Part shown: positions 12,419 to 22,500 of the stretch, piece by piece
Layout: every line of letters starts with the position of its first letter
How positions within the stretch are numbered: the stretch's first letter is position 1
IMG/VR virus record: IMGVR_UViG_3300021197_001116
Location: 1-35,666 of that record
DNA: 35,666 nt
Strand: one strand, 5' to 3'
Source: a virus
Translations under genes and position numbers: made by a program
Notes under the pieces: generated by a model
The model's input: the letters and a program-made list of their open reading frames with translations, nothing else
The model's database searches: none
Told to the model about the DNA's origin: nothing

Positions 12419-13303
12419 ATGAAAATAACAAATCGATTTAACCTTCCAAAGGTTTTTGAAAACTTTGTACGTGCGGATAAATATTCGCGTGGCAAATCAG
12501 ACATCAGCATTACACAGCTAATTGACAGCCCAAGCATTCGTGTGAAGCGACAGAAGTTCGCTGACAAAATGGAGATGGATGTTGTGGATCGCGTGTGGTC
12601 GCTGTTTGGCACAGCCGTTCACCATGTACTCGAAACAACCGAGAGCGATGGCAATGTCAAAATGGAAGAGCGGCTATATGCCAACCTACAAGGATGGAAT
12701 ATTTCTGGCGCTCTTGATCATCAAGAAGTTTTGAAAGATGGCACTGTGCAGATCACAGACTACAAGGTCACATCCGTCTGGTCTGTCTTGTTGGGCATAA
12801 AGGTCGAGTGGGAGAGGCAGCAAAACTGTTATGCTTGGCTCGTTGAGAACTCCGACGCAGGTGTCAACCGACACAAGCAGGTCAGCAACATTCGCATCTG
12901 TGCAATCCTTAGAGATTGGCAGCGTAAACGTGCTGAGTTCGATAAAGAATACCCGCAATCCCCAGTCGTTACAGTTGACCTACCGTTGTGGTCTACTCAG
13001 GAACGTCTTGATTATATTAGCGATAGAATATCAGTGCATCAGGATGCACAGATGGCTTATGATTTTGATGGAGAGCTTGGCACATGCTCTGACGCAGACA
13101 GATGGTCTAAGCCTGACACATGGGCGGTAAAGAAAAAGGGATTGAAGCGAGCCGTTAAGGTCTTCGATAGTGAAGAAGAAGCTAACTCCCACGCGGAACA
13201 GCAAGACGCTTGGTTCGTTGAGCATCGTGAGGGCGAAGCTACCCGTTGTGTTGGGAACTACTGTTCAGTAGCCGACTTCTGCCCTCAGTTTCATCAATCA
13301 TAA
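12419..13303 (+). CDS. PD-(D/E)XK nuclease, Cas4/RecB-like
   Basis: This 294-residue protein has the motif order of RecB/Cas4-type nucleases. There is a histidine motif GTAVHHVLE (residues 64-72), the motif II aspartate in GALDHQ (D100), the catalytic DYK (D114-K116) and a QxxxY-like QQNCYAW (about 134-139). A C-terminal Cys cluster, CVGNYCSVADFC (about 277-288), resembles the iron-sulfur-binding end of Cas4/AddB proteins; the fourth cysteine is not certain. It likely resects or degrades DNA ends in concert with the Sak annealing protein. No CRISPR array is nearby, so a CRISPR role is not suggested. Confidence 0.85.
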   Translation: MKITNRFNLPKVFENFVRADKYSRGKSDISITQLIDSPSIRVKRQKFADKMEMDVVDRVWSLFGTAVHHVLETTESDGNVKMEERLYANLQGWNISGALDHQEVLKDGTVQITDYKVTSVWSVLLGIKVEWERQQNCYAWLVENSDAGVNRHKQVSNIRICAILRDWQRKRAEFDKEYPQSPVVTVDLPLWSTQERLDYISDRISVHQDAQMAYDFDGELGTCSDADRWSKPDTWAVKKKGLKRAVKVFDSEEEANSHAEQQDAWFVEHREGEATRCVGNYCSVADFCPQFHQS

Positions 13304-13304
13304 G

Positions 13305-13484
13305 ATGGATAAAAGTTCAATAGAACAAAAAGCAAAATCCACTAATGCAGAGTTAGTGGAGCGCGTTTTATTTCTTGAAGATGCACTGACCTTGATACGT
13401 GACGTTGCAGATATCAGCGACGGTGTAGAGTGGTATGCGGTCGTTGCAGACAAGGCATTGAGAGGTGAGGAAGATAATGAATGA
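13305..13484 (+). CDS. small hypothetical protein (59 aa)
   Basis: The frame starts one base after the nuclease stop and overlaps the next gene by 8 bases. It begins MDKSSIEQKAK and is helical and acidic, with a leucine-rich helix (ELVERVLFLEDALTLI) suggesting a short coiled coil. The codons for SSIE contain a GTTCAATAGAAC palindrome, so the site is coding as well as a possible operator. The ribosome binding site is weak; coupling to the nuclease gene is likely. Function unknown. Confidence 0.55.
   Translation: MDKSSIEQKAKSTNAELVERVLFLEDALTLIRDVADISDGVEWYAVVADKALRGEEDNE
13315..13326. promoter_or_regulatory. GTTC-N4-GAAC palindrome, site 7 (start of small gene)
   Basis: GTTCAATAGAAC with AAAA on its left and AAAA on its right. 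It lies 11 bp after the nuclease stop and within the first codons of the 59-residue gene. Confidence 0.55.
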
Positions 13485-13788
13485 TGATTTAAAAGAAAGG
13501 TGGTGGGCTTGGCATAAAAAAAATCCACATGTCTACAAACTATTTGAGGAGTTTACACTTAGGGCAATTAAGAAAGGACACAGAAAGCTTAGTGCTTGGT
13601 TGGTTGTTAATAGAATACGCTGGGAGACCAGCATCGAAACGACTGGCAGTGACTTTAAAATAAGCAATGATTTTATTGCGCTATACGCAAGATACTTCAT
13701 GCATAAAAATCCTAAGTACGATGGGTTCTTTAGGATAAAAAAAATGAAAAGAGCTGAGATTGAAGGAGAAAAAAATGTCGAAAACTAA
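13477..13788 (+). CDS. conserved phage hypothetical protein (103 aa)
   Basis: The start at 13477 follows GAGG by about 7 bases. The sequence has the layout of a conserved phage/prophage protein of unknown function. It shows WAWHKKNPHVYKLFEEFTLRAIKKGH, then SAWLVVNRIRWETSIETTGSDFKISNDF, and YARYFMHKNPKYDGFFRI. I recognise the pattern but not a named family. It lies just before the Sak gene (14-base overlap), in the recombination cluster, so a replication or recombination accessory role is plausible. Confidence 0.75.
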   Translation: MNDDLKERWWAWHKKNPHVYKLFEEFTLRAIKKGHRKLSAWLVVNRIRWETSIETTGSDFKISNDFIALYARYFMHKNPKYDGFFRIKKMKRAEIEGEKNVEN

Positions 13789-14497
13789 TACGTCAGTGTG
13801 GGAAACACTTTCATCCGTAAACGTAAATGAAAACAAGGAAGATAAAAACGGCTTGAGTTATTTGTCGTGGGCTTGGGCTTGGGGTGAGGTTAAAAATAAA
13901 TACCCTGATGCAAGCTATGAAGTTCAAGACAATGTCATATACCCAGATGACACGGTCGAGGTACGTGTGAGTGTAACTGTAATGGATCAGACTTACATGA
14001 TGTGGTTGCCCGTCATGGATTACCGCAATAAGGCTATCGCTGGCCCAACTTCTAGGGACATCAGTGATGCCAGAATGCGCTGCCTCGCTAAGGCAATCGC
14101 AATGCATGGTCTAGGTCATTACATATATGCTGGTGAGGATATCCCTCAGAGCGCCCCAGAGGAGCCTAAGAAGGGCAAGAAGGCTAGCCCAGCACCTGCA
14201 CCAGCCAAGAAGAAAGAGGCCGCTCCTGCCGCCCCTGTAGCGGCAGAAGATAAAACCCCTGATGTTGTGAGTGGTGAGGCCGAGGGTGATGTTAAAAAGA
14301 CTGACGGCTGGGACATGGTAACTACTGCGTTCATGGAATTTATACCAACACATAATAGCGAGGAAACAATCAAACAGTTCTGGCTCAAGAACAAATCCGT
14401 CCTTGAGCAATTGAAGAATGCAAAACCTCACGACTACGAGGAAGTGCTTGAAACATTTAAAAAGAGAAACGCTGAACTTAAAGGAGAAGCAGCATGA
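13775..14497 (+). CDS. Sak-type single-strand annealing protein (DUF1071)
   Basis: The start at 13775 is chosen for AAGGAG 7 bases upstream. The N-terminal half of this 240-residue protein has the DUF1071 pattern: VWETLSSVNVNENKEDKNGLS, then YLSWAWAWGEVKNKYPDA and ISDARMRCLAKAIAMHGLG. DUF1071 belongs to the Sak/Rad52-like annealing proteins. A Lys/Ala/Pro-rich linker (about 130-165) leads to a helical C-terminal domain. It would anneal complementary strands during phage recombination, with the upstream nuclease and downstream SSB-like protein as partners. It overlaps the following gene by 4 bases. Confidence 0.8.
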   Translation: MSKTNTSVWETLSSVNVNENKEDKNGLSYLSWAWAWGEVKNKYPDASYEVQDNVIYPDDTVEVRVSVTVMDQTYMMWLPVMDYRNKAIAGPTSRDISDARMRCLAKAIAMHGLGHYIYAGEDIPQSAPEEPKKGKKASPAPAPAKKKEAAPAAPVAAEDKTPDVVSGEAEGDVKKTDGWDMVTTAFMEFIPTHNSEETIKQFWLKNKSVLEQLKNAKPHDYEEVLETFKKRNAELKGEAA

Positions 14498-14808
14498 GTC
14501 AACAATACGCCGCATCAGGAGTTCTATTCCAGAACGACAGGAAGCAAAATCAAAACCAGCCAGATTATACTGGCACTATAGAAGTTGATCCAGAGCTTGT
14601 GCGTGATTTACATGCTCAGCTTGAATCTGGAAACCAAAGGCCAAAGGCGAACCTTGCAGGATGGAAAAAAGTATCAAAGAATGGAAAGCCATTTCTCTCA
14701 TTGCGCAGCGACTTGTTGCTAGAGCGAAAGAACGGCGGCGGATATCAAAAGCAATCAGGATATCAAAACAATCAAAGCAAACCAGACGAGGATGAAATAC
14801 CGTTCTGA
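14494..14808 (+). CDS. SSB-like small protein with acidic DEIPF tail
   Basis: This 104-residue protein begins with GVLFQNDRKQNQNQPDYTGTIEV and has NLAGWKKVSKNGKPFLSLR, a strand pattern seen in small OB-like/DUF736-like phage proteins. It ends in a Gln/Asn/Gly-rich linker and DEDEIPF. An acidic tail ending in PF is the hallmark of SSB C-termini that dock replication and repair enzymes. That ending and its place after the Sak gene support a single-strand-binding or recombination-mediator role; a full OB fold cannot be proven by eye. Confidence 0.55.
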   Translation: MSQQYAASGVLFQNDRKQNQNQPDYTGTIEVDPELVRDLHAQLESGNQRPKANLAGWKKVSKNGKPFLSLRSDLLLERKNGGGYQKQSGYQNNQSKPDEDEIPF

Positions 14809-15089
14809 TGTTGATCCCAAAGACCAAGCGACTTGTTGATGAAGGATATTTAAAGTCCTTGCGTGGACAACCTTGCTTGGTCTGCGGTCAGGGTGGTGAG
14901 GCTCACCACCTTATGAGAGCAGAGGCCAGAGGGATAAACAGAAAGACCAGTGACAACTGGGCCGTCCCTCTGTGCCACGCATGCCACATGAAACTTCACG
15001 CATATGGAGATGAGCAAACGTGGTGGGACTTGGAAGGCATAGACGCCAAGAGTTGGGCATCAAAGAATTGGAAACAATATAATGAATGA
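14808..15089 (+). CDS. HNH-type zinc protein (DUF968/Ref-like)
   Basis: This 93-residue protein has paired metal-binding cysteines C23-x2-C26, the EAHHLMR motif (H33, H34), then NWAVPLCHACHMKLH (C56, C59, H60, H64). This fits the DUF968/Ref-like HNH proteins; Ref of phage P1 is a RecA-dependent nuclease. The ending (EQTWWDLEGIDAKSWASKNW) is also typical. It probably nicks DNA in recombination. The ATG overlaps the SSB-like stop (TGATG) and the next gene overlaps its end by 8 bases. Confidence 0.72.
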   Translation: MLIPKTKRLVDEGYLKSLRGQPCLVCGQGGEAHHLMRAEARGINRKTSDNWAVPLCHACHMKLHAYGDEQTWWDLEGIDAKSWASKNWKQYNE

Positions 15090-15513
15090 AATAAGGAACT
15101 CTGCTTTAAGTTTTGAATCTGTAAAGGTTTCAATGTCTCAAGACAGAAATGGAATTATACTTCGTCTAAACGTACACCCTAATGATTGCCCCCCAGAGTT
15201 GCATACTGATTGGGTCGGCACACGTTACATGGTTGCGATGGTCAGACTGAATGATCAGGACGAACCAGAAACACGGGAGAACCAAAAGCACATTGAAAGA
15301 ATGATAGCGTCTGCTGGATTGCTATGCCGTAACGAAGATTTCTGGGCATACCTGACAGATGTGGGCGCAGAATTTATTGCCTCAGAAAATGATGCGGCAG
15401 ATTCCATACGCAAATCATGCGGGATTCGATCACGCTCTGAGTTCAGAGATAATTCAGAGGCCCGTGATCAATTCGAAAAACTAAGAGAAGGATTTAAAGA
15501 ATGGAAAAAATAG
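15082..15513 (+). CDS. conserved phage protein of unknown function (143 aa)
   Basis: It has a conserved-looking core, GIILRLNVHPNDCPPELHTDWVGTRYMVAMVRLND (about residues 24-58), and a helical charged C-terminus. Proteins with this VHPND/GTRY pattern are common beside phage recombination genes, but I know no established function. It may be a small nucleic-acid-binding accessory. It is coupled to both neighbours by overlaps. Confidence 0.65.
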   Translation: MNEIRNSALSFESVKVSMSQDRNGIILRLNVHPNDCPPELHTDWVGTRYMVAMVRLNDQDEPETRENQKHIERMIASAGLLCRNEDFWAYLTDVGAEFIASENDAADSIRKSCGIRSRSEFRDNSEARDQFEKLREGFKEWKK

Positions 15514-15719
15514 CGAAAAATAAAATCAACTCTTCTGAATTTGGAGATGAAAGACTTCTTCTGCAAGTGAATGACATAGCAGAGATGTTATCTGTTCACC
15601 CAAAAACTATGTACGCATACATCAAAAAAGACAGCTCATTCCCCAAGCCAATTAGCCTTGGCCCTCGAATGCGGCGGTGGAGAAGAGAAGATATTTCCGA
15701 CTGGATTGCTACAAAATAA
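15501..15719 (+). CDS. AlpA-like/MerR-type helix-turn-helix protein
   Basis: In this 72-residue protein, LLLQVNDIAEMLSVHPKTMYAYIKKDSSFPKPISLG... (residues about 19-58) is a winged-helix HTH of the AlpA/excisionase type: recognition helix in HPKTMYAYIK, wing in FPKPISLGPRMRRWRRED, final helix DISDWI. Such proteins act as small transcription regulators or recombination directionality factors. No integrase is in the window, so regulation is the simpler reading. It is a candidate reader of the GTTC palindromes. It overlaps the previous gene by 13 bases. Confidence 0.75.
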   Translation: MEKIAKNKINSSEFGDERLLLQVNDIAEMLSVHPKTMYAYIKKDSSFPKPISLGPRMRRWRREDISDWIATK

Positions 15720-15730
15720 TATAGCAATTT

Positions 15731-15952
15731 ATGGAATATTTTACAGCAATGCTTATCGTTTACACGCTGCGAGACGTGCAGTTTGAGGCGGAAATATATT
15801 ACGAAACTGAGAAGTTGTGTGGAGATGCACTTATTGATGGTAGTGATTTTTACAGAACAATCTACAAACACGAGCGTGACACGTTAATCCGCTGCATCCC
15901 AACAAATATACCGTCTAAATCACCAAGACCCAGACTGAGGAGAACAAATTAA
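15731..15952 (+). CDS. hypothetical protein (73 aa)
   Basis: The reading frame lies between the AlpA-like and GcrA-like genes; its stop overlaps the next ATG (TAATG). The N-terminus (MEYFTAMLIVYTLRDVQFEAEIYYE) looks beta-rich, and the C-terminus is basic with Pro/Arg (SKSPRPRLRRTN). No ribosome binding site is visible before the first ATG; a second ATG (MLIVYTL) has none either, so the start is uncertain. Function unknown. Confidence 0.5.
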   Translation: MEYFTAMLIVYTLRDVQFEAEIYYETEKLCGDALIDGSDFYRTIYKHERDTLIRCIPTNIPSKSPRPRLRRTN

Positions 15953-16323
15953 TGAGAGATTGGAATGGCGCATACAGAAGTTCAGACACCTTGAAAATAT
16001 GGCAGCTTTCTAGGGAGGGTTTGTCTGCTAGAGAAATTTCAGCAAGGCTGGGGTTCAAATTTAATAAAGTAAACTCCACGTTAAGGCGCGGACGCGAGGC
16101 AAATATTTTGCCGCCAGCTCCAAAAAAACCAATATCATATGTTCGTCATCACAAAAATTATTTGAGACTGGGATCGATATCTACTGTCTTGGACGCACTA
16201 ACAAATGAACAAGTTGACTGGCTGGCTGCACAGACCCGGCAACTCGGTTGTGAAACGGTGGCGGAATTTATTTTGGAATTGGTGCGTGATGCTCACGCTG
16301 ATGAGGAGCTAAAGAATGGATAA
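15952..16323 (+). CDS. GcrA-like helix-turn-helix protein
   Basis: The N-terminus of this 123-residue protein, IWQLSREGLSAREISARLGFKFNKVNSTLRRG (about residues 16-47), fits the GcrA-type helix-turn-helix, in which W, GLSA.QIA..LG and a recognition helix are conserved. GcrA is an alphaproteobacterial cell-cycle regulator that binds DNA with sigma70. The C-terminal half (LTNEQVDWLAAQTRQLGCETVAEFI) is a different helical domain. A phage GcrA mimic could redirect host transcription. It could also be a generic HTH regulator. GAGGAG-type ribosome binding site 8 bases upstream. Confidence 0.55.
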   Translation: MRDWNGAYRSSDTLKIWQLSREGLSAREISARLGFKFNKVNSTLRRGREANILPPAPKKPISYVRHHKNYLRLGSISTVLDALTNEQVDWLAAQTRQLGCETVAEFILELVRDAHADEELKNG

Positions 16324-16501
16324 AAAAATATCCCTAGAGGACGAGGCAGTGTTGAGATATCTGCGTGGGCAGGTGGATAAATTACAAGACGAAAGATACA
16401 GGCGGTTAGCCAGTCCATCTATTAAAAATGAATTACACATTGCTCAAAGAGACCTAAAAGATTTTACAGATGAACTCAGAAAAAAGGGAAAGAGAATATA
16501 A
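16316..16501 (+). CDS. small coiled-coil protein (61 aa), last rightward gene
   Basis: A charged helical protein: MDKKISLEDEAVLRYLRGQVDKLQDERYRRL, then a second helix ELHIAQRDLKDFTDELRKKGKRI. The two helices separated by SPSIKN suggest a helical hairpin. The C-terminal part resembles that of the 8557 gene. It overlaps the GcrA-like gene by 8 bases and ends 11 bp from the stop of the giant leftward gene. Function unknown. Confidence 0.65.
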   Translation: MDKKISLEDEAVLRYLRGQVDKLQDERYRRLASPSIKNELHIAQRDLKDFTDELRKKGKRI

Positions 16502-16513
16502 GTTCAATAGAAC
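16502..16513. promoter_or_regulatory. GTTC-N4-GAAC palindrome, site 8 (convergent junction)
   Basis: GTTCAATAGAAC fills the whole gap between the stop codons of the last rightward gene and the giant leftward gene. No conventional terminator is present at this convergent junction. Confidence 0.75.
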
Positions 16514-19500
16514 TAAATGTTCTGCATCAACTTGTTCGCTTTGTTCTGAAGCATAAGTATTCTAGTATCAATCTTATCTTCAAGCTCTCTACGTTTATCG
16601 TCTGTGATCCTTTGGTTTGATCTAATCATTTTTAATTTCTTGCGCAGCTTCATTATAGCTCTGTCTATTTTGTTAACAGGCTCCATGATTAAAATAGTTT
16701 CTGGATATCTATTGCGTAGGCCTATAGCTCTCTGACGATCCCCGTCTTGCATTGCTGCTCTGAAGGAACGACGAACGGCAAGAACATCATCACGTTTCTC
16801 ATAGTAGTCACCAGCACGATCCTTGTCTGTGACTGCTGTGAAGAACTTGTTTATGAAGGGTGTGGTTCTGATCATGTCAGATTCCCATCTATTCATAAAA
16901 TAATTAGGTGCGTTAGATGTAACAGTATCTGCCGTCTGATTAACAAGACGCCCTAAGCCACCAGTCATGAAGCCAAATATGTGTTCAATTACATCTGGCT
17001 GAACATCCACACGCATTCCAAGTATCTCACCGGGGATGTAGTCATCCCCCCTGCCGAGGGTGTCGTTAATAAACTTAGACGTCCACACCGCTGATGGGCT
17101 TGTAGTTGACCAGTACAATCCACTGCGAGACAGATGAGGTTGATATGGGGATAGCTCTTTGTAAACTGGAGCGTCTCTAAAGTCTTTGTTGGTCAAGAGC
17201 TCAACTGGAAGGTCTCCAACTGTGGGAGACAAGAAGGTAAGTGCGCTATTGCCACCAAATGGATTGATCATTTCAGTTACATAGCTAGTAAGCTCTTTCG
17301 CCGCTTGCTGTGGAGTATAAGTGCCTTCACTACCAGCCGCGCCTCGAATTAAGTTTGATGTAACGCGCCCAAAGTTGAACAAGGTATTTAGGCCATAGGC
17401 CATAGGTATCTTTGTGTAAGTACCATCACCATTTAGATCAGGTAAAATTAAGTTGTGACCAAGAGTGTACTCATTGATATCATCATAATCATTAATCCCG
17501 TCCTCATCATCATCATCAGATATTGCAGCGTTAATCTGATCCATCATAAATCCAAAGACAACAATGGAAGCCGCAAGCTGCCTTGCCTTCTTGCTGTTAA
17601 CAAGAGAATTAAAGATAGCCATGGAGCCTTGCATCGATGCGTTGAAGAACAAGTACATGGAGTTCAGGCCGTTCTTGTATTCGCCACCTTTCTGAAAGTT
17701 TGTAGTCAGGTTTCTCGCTGCGAATGCAGCACGTTTTAAAGCTTCTTTCTTTGGCACATTTTGTGCCTCAAGGCTGGATACCATCGTATCAAAGAATGCC
17801 AACCTTGTTGAGTTTTCAACAGCACTGTTAATAGCTTCAACGGTATTCAATAGACTTGCGCCCTTGCCCACGAAACTTTTCTTTACCTTTTCTGTTAGGC
17901 CTTGGTTGTCCGCAGCAACCATATTGCCAATAGTGCTTTCAATATCTTGAGATGCACTAACCAAATTAGACATTTGATTCAGCACATTCTGACCGCCATT
18001 TTCGTAGAACTCTTTGTATCTATTAGCCCAGTAGGGATTAGCGTTCTCCTTGCCATTCAGTACTTTTAGTAATGCCCAAAACGCTTTCGGGACATTCTTA
18101 ATGATATCCTTTGAAGAGCCTTTCATTTCGTACTGCTGCGCATTGAAGATGGCAGTTTCAATATCACGAGGCCAGTTTGATAGCAGGAAGGCAGGGTTGT
18201 AACTTGTCAGTAGGTTTGCATAGAACCTTGTGATGTTGTGCAAGAACCTTACCGCAACATTAGCTTGCTTAGGAGACAGAGTTCCCTTCATTGATGTGCC
18301 AATTTTTTCATCAAGCGATAAAAGATATTCTTTGCCGCCACGACGAACCGCTAAAATTACTCGCCCTGATTTATCGGTTTCATCAAAATCTACACTTTCA
18401 AAATTACGATCAGGAACATAGCGAATGCTACCATTGACCATGGCACGTTTCATCGGATGCTTATCCAAGACCCTTCCAAATTCAGAAGTATCAATGTCCT
18501 TGCTCTCAAGAAGCTTCAGTAATGATTGACCAACCTTGTTACGCTCGGACTTGTCGATTGCTTGATGATGCTGAACAGCTACGTTGGCGAGTATATCTCC
18601 CGCATAACTTGATCTGCCCAGAGCAGATATGTTTGGTTTGTTCTTGGAGCCATTCTTGTTTGTTGATGTAAGCACACGCTCATCAGCAACATCTAAACTT
18701 GATTCTGGATCAGCGTACCCACGTAATGGAACGTAGCTTCCATACCTCTCAAACTCTACCTTAGTATCGTCATCGATATCTGTATCAAGAAGGTAATCAG
18801 GGATTAACCCTCCATCAATATATGTTTGGTTTGTTTGCTTGATGATGTCGTGAACCTGACGATCCACCTCTTGCAATGCATTACGTTTAAGCTCTGGCAA
18901 CCCACCAACAAAGGCCATAATCTTATCAGCCTCAATGTTAGACATACCAGAGCCATCCACGATCTTACCCTTAGACAGTTCTGATATACGAGCGTTACGC
19001 TCCTTGGCATGCAATGCATACAGGTATGCGTTAGCCAAAGCATGTGATCTGTTCTTATGCTTCTCAAGAATTTGACGATAGTAACCAGAGACGCGCTCAA
19101 GGGTTCCATTTTCTACATCGTTTATATTTAAATTAGCAACGCGCTCAAGTATCGGTTTGAATAAAGTTCTATCGAACTTTTCTTTTTTAGAGCCAGACAC
19201 TCCATGAACCAATGTCTCTTGAAAGTAAGCGTCCATGTCCTGCGCTATTACATTCGCACCATAACGCTCACGTAACTTATCATACATCTTTCCAACAGGA
19301 AGCATGCTGTCTTGAAGCTTTGTCATAAAGGCTTCAGTCTTTTCTTTTGCAACCTTGTCCGTAACGAATGGAACCTTGGAAAGATATCTTGCCATTACGT
19401 CTTGCACTTTAGTGTAGCGAATTAATTCTGCACGAGCAGCTAAATCACTAGGCCCAATAGAGGGGGTCGATCTCTGACCTACTGTAGAGTACTGAGGTAT

Positions 19501-22500
19501 TCTGCTATACTTGGCGTTGTATGCCGCACGTCTCTTGCCACGCTTGGGAATAGAGGCTCTGTCTTTCTTGTCCAGCATAGGGAAGAAAGTCTTGACGTAG
19601 TATACAGGTGTTCCTCCCAGACTCCTTCGCTCCAAGACAAGCTGAAGTGGGGGCGCACTGTGCGTGACATTGTTTCTCCACTCAAGAACCACCCCGTCTT
19701 TGGATGGGTAAGCAGTAACTGATTCACCATCGTCAAAGCCTTGCTTCTCCCAAAGATACATTATGTCATAAATGGCTTTCTCAACACGCTTGTAATTAGA
19801 ATTACCTATTAATTCTTTGTCGTGCATACGGCGGTGGATGTGATACAGACCCTGACCAACCTCTGTGCCGTTATCAAATTCTTTATGTGACCCTTCAGGC
19901 AGAAGCACCATCCTTTTTGCTGTGCCTTCTTTGATAAACCCATATGCATAATCCAATAGACCACCACCCTGTACGGGCGAACGGACTGCGCGATAAGGAC
20001 TGCTCGGTATGCGGGAGAACATGACAGGTGGACGCCCACCAAGATCGGCATTGGAAAGTGTTTCTTCTGCAATTGCTCGCTCTTCAGCGGTCAGGCCTTC
20101 ATAGGCTCCACGCTCTTCGATAGCAAGCTTTCTGGGTCCAAAGAAATCTCCGTCTCTGGCTGGACTAAGCTCGACAGTTTCTGCGTTAAGCTGGTCATCT
20201 GCTTGGAGTTCATTAGAGATAACGCCGACTCTGTATCTGTCTGAATCGGGGAGTGCGCTTTTAATTTTGTCATCGTTGACACCTCTTTTTTTCAATACAT
20301 AGATTGCGCCATCAGCGTAATCATTATCTTCTCCACGCCCTTTACGTACACCGCCAGCGGCAAAGATACGTTTCTCAGCATACCACATGAGTGCCTGAAT
20401 ATCAGCATTGGTTAGCTCTAGTCCTAAAGATTTCTGAAGGATTTCTTTAGCGCGTGATGTAACGTCACGCATAGCTGAGCGATCTCTTACCCCCCTTGGG
20501 TCTTCTTGAAGTTGAACTGTTATGTTTTTAACATATGTACCAACATTCTTTAAGAAATCCGTTCTATTTGGCCTAGCTTTTTCAGCAATCCTTCTAGTCT
20601 GCGCATCACCACGGCTGTATCCTTCTGCCTCAAGCTCTTCGATCTTGTCGTTGTAAGCTTTCTTGTAGAAATCACGCTCATATATTTCATTCATAATGGG
20701 AATGATGTCTTGCATGTCTGAGCGATTGATCTTCTTTGTATCCAGACGAGCAGCGGCTAAAGATAAAATATCTTGGTCTAGCTTTCGAAGAGAATCCTTG
20801 CTCTTTATTTGATTCCAGATTCCATCGATATTATTTTCTATTGTTTTTTCAGTAACAATTTTAATTGGATTGCCACTTACACGATTAACAAAGCGCATCC
20901 ACCAGCGGTCCATTGTAATCGGATCAAAGTTACCACGTAAATTGCGATAGAAACCGTTACCGATTTTTGGACCCAGAAGGTAGGCAACAGAAACCATTTC
21001 CTTTGCGCCTTCACTAGTATTAGCCACTAGCTTTTTGGGCAGGTCTTTTTTCTCCACTCCAAGAACACTAGCAGTTAAATCATCAAGCCTGTTTCTTTGT
21101 ACCTCAGTCATCAACAACTCGTTGATTTTTACTGGCGTGTATCCTTGATCTGTAAGAATGTTCCAGAACTCAAAGGCGGAATGCATGGATGAACCTTGCG
21201 CTCCTCTTCCTTTGACAGGAAACTTACCATCCTGATTACCCCTTAATGACTCATACTGCTGTGCCGCAAAGTCGTAGTTATCTGTAACTGCTAATCCATT
21301 AGACGTGACGGCTGTGGCAAAGTCGAAAGCAACTTCTGCGTTGGGGTCGTACTCTGGGTTCTTTGACCCATCGTACAGGACAGGAGATACCTCTGGGTAT
21401 TTTACTGATAGAATACGCTTAGCAAGTTTAAGTGTTGCGTCATACCATCCAATTGCATCACTGCTAGATAACAGAGCTGCCTCTGCCTCTGCCGCAAATA
21501 TATTTGCAACCTCATCACGATCTTGCTCTGACTTTATAATGTCATAGCCACGAGTACCACGCAGACTTAACAGCTTGTTCGCAAAGCTTACTAGTGTTTC
21601 TGCGCCTTGCTTAGCAGTGAACAGGGGCTTGCCTGTCTCAGGATCAAGGTAGTCTAGAATGCTGGCATTACGTTGCTCTTGTGTAAGAGGTATCGTTAGC
21701 CTTGAGAGCTTAGGTTTAGCCGTATCAATCATTACTGATTGAGGCTTGCCAGAACCAGAACGCACCACAAGCTCTCGCTCATCTGGATTGCCTACAAGCA
21801 AAATATCATTCTTCGAAACTTTAAATGAAGACTTTGTTTTCTTGGCAGAAGGATCAGAGTACCCTTCTATTCTAGTTACATTTATTGGCTTACCGCCATA
21901 TACCCTATCAAGATTTTTCTTTAAAACTCTTTTGTATTCTGGATAATTTTCGCTTTTAAATATTCGATTTAAAGAGCTTCTATTATTATTCATGACATAA
22001 TCATCAACAAGTGAAGCGATGTCTGGGAACTCAGATAGCGCACCATCCTCTCCCATTGTCATGAATAATTTGCTGGTTCCTAATCCTTCAGTAAGCTGTT
22101 CTTTTTCGAGGGCGTTACGGTTATCCCTTGCTCTCGCAAAACGGCTACCAATTTCCTCAAGTCTTCTGCTATATCCGATTGCGGCGTCACTTGAATAAGC
22201 TCCACCTTCTTTGAGTTGTCTGATTCCATCATTTGTACTTATCACCTCTTTATTGTTTAGATCAAAGATAGCAAGCTGCTCCGCAGCCTCTGCAATATAC
22301 AAAGCATCTTCAAGCGTTGGGACGATCAATGTGTTGTCTAAGTAATACTGACCACTATCGCTGTCGAGCCATCCACCTAAGTATACAGGATTCCCTACCG
22401 CTCTTGCAATATCCTTATTGTCTTGTAAGTAATCTAATAATACTTCCTCTGGAAGGTTTTTGCCAACAATTATTTCCGCTTCTTTAAGAGGCGCAACACT

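Noticed and set aside
12419-13303. Cas4-like nuclease as part of a CRISPR system
   Set aside because: No repeat-spacer array or other cas genes; it sits with Sak, SSB-like and HNH genes as in ordinary phage recombination clusters.
13315-13326. Palindrome as proof that 13305-13484 is noncoding
   Set aside because: The frame is open for 59 codons, begins one base after the previous gene and overlaps the next start, so it is better read as coding with an embedded site.
14111-14515. Minus-strand open frame of 134 codons opposite the Sak gene
   Set aside because: Cys/Phe-rich composition typical of an antisense shadow; the plus strand has a recognisable DUF1071 protein.
15501-15719. AlpA-like protein as an excisionase proving a prophage
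   Set aside because: No integrase or attachment-site evidence in the window; AlpA-type proteins also serve as plain regulators.
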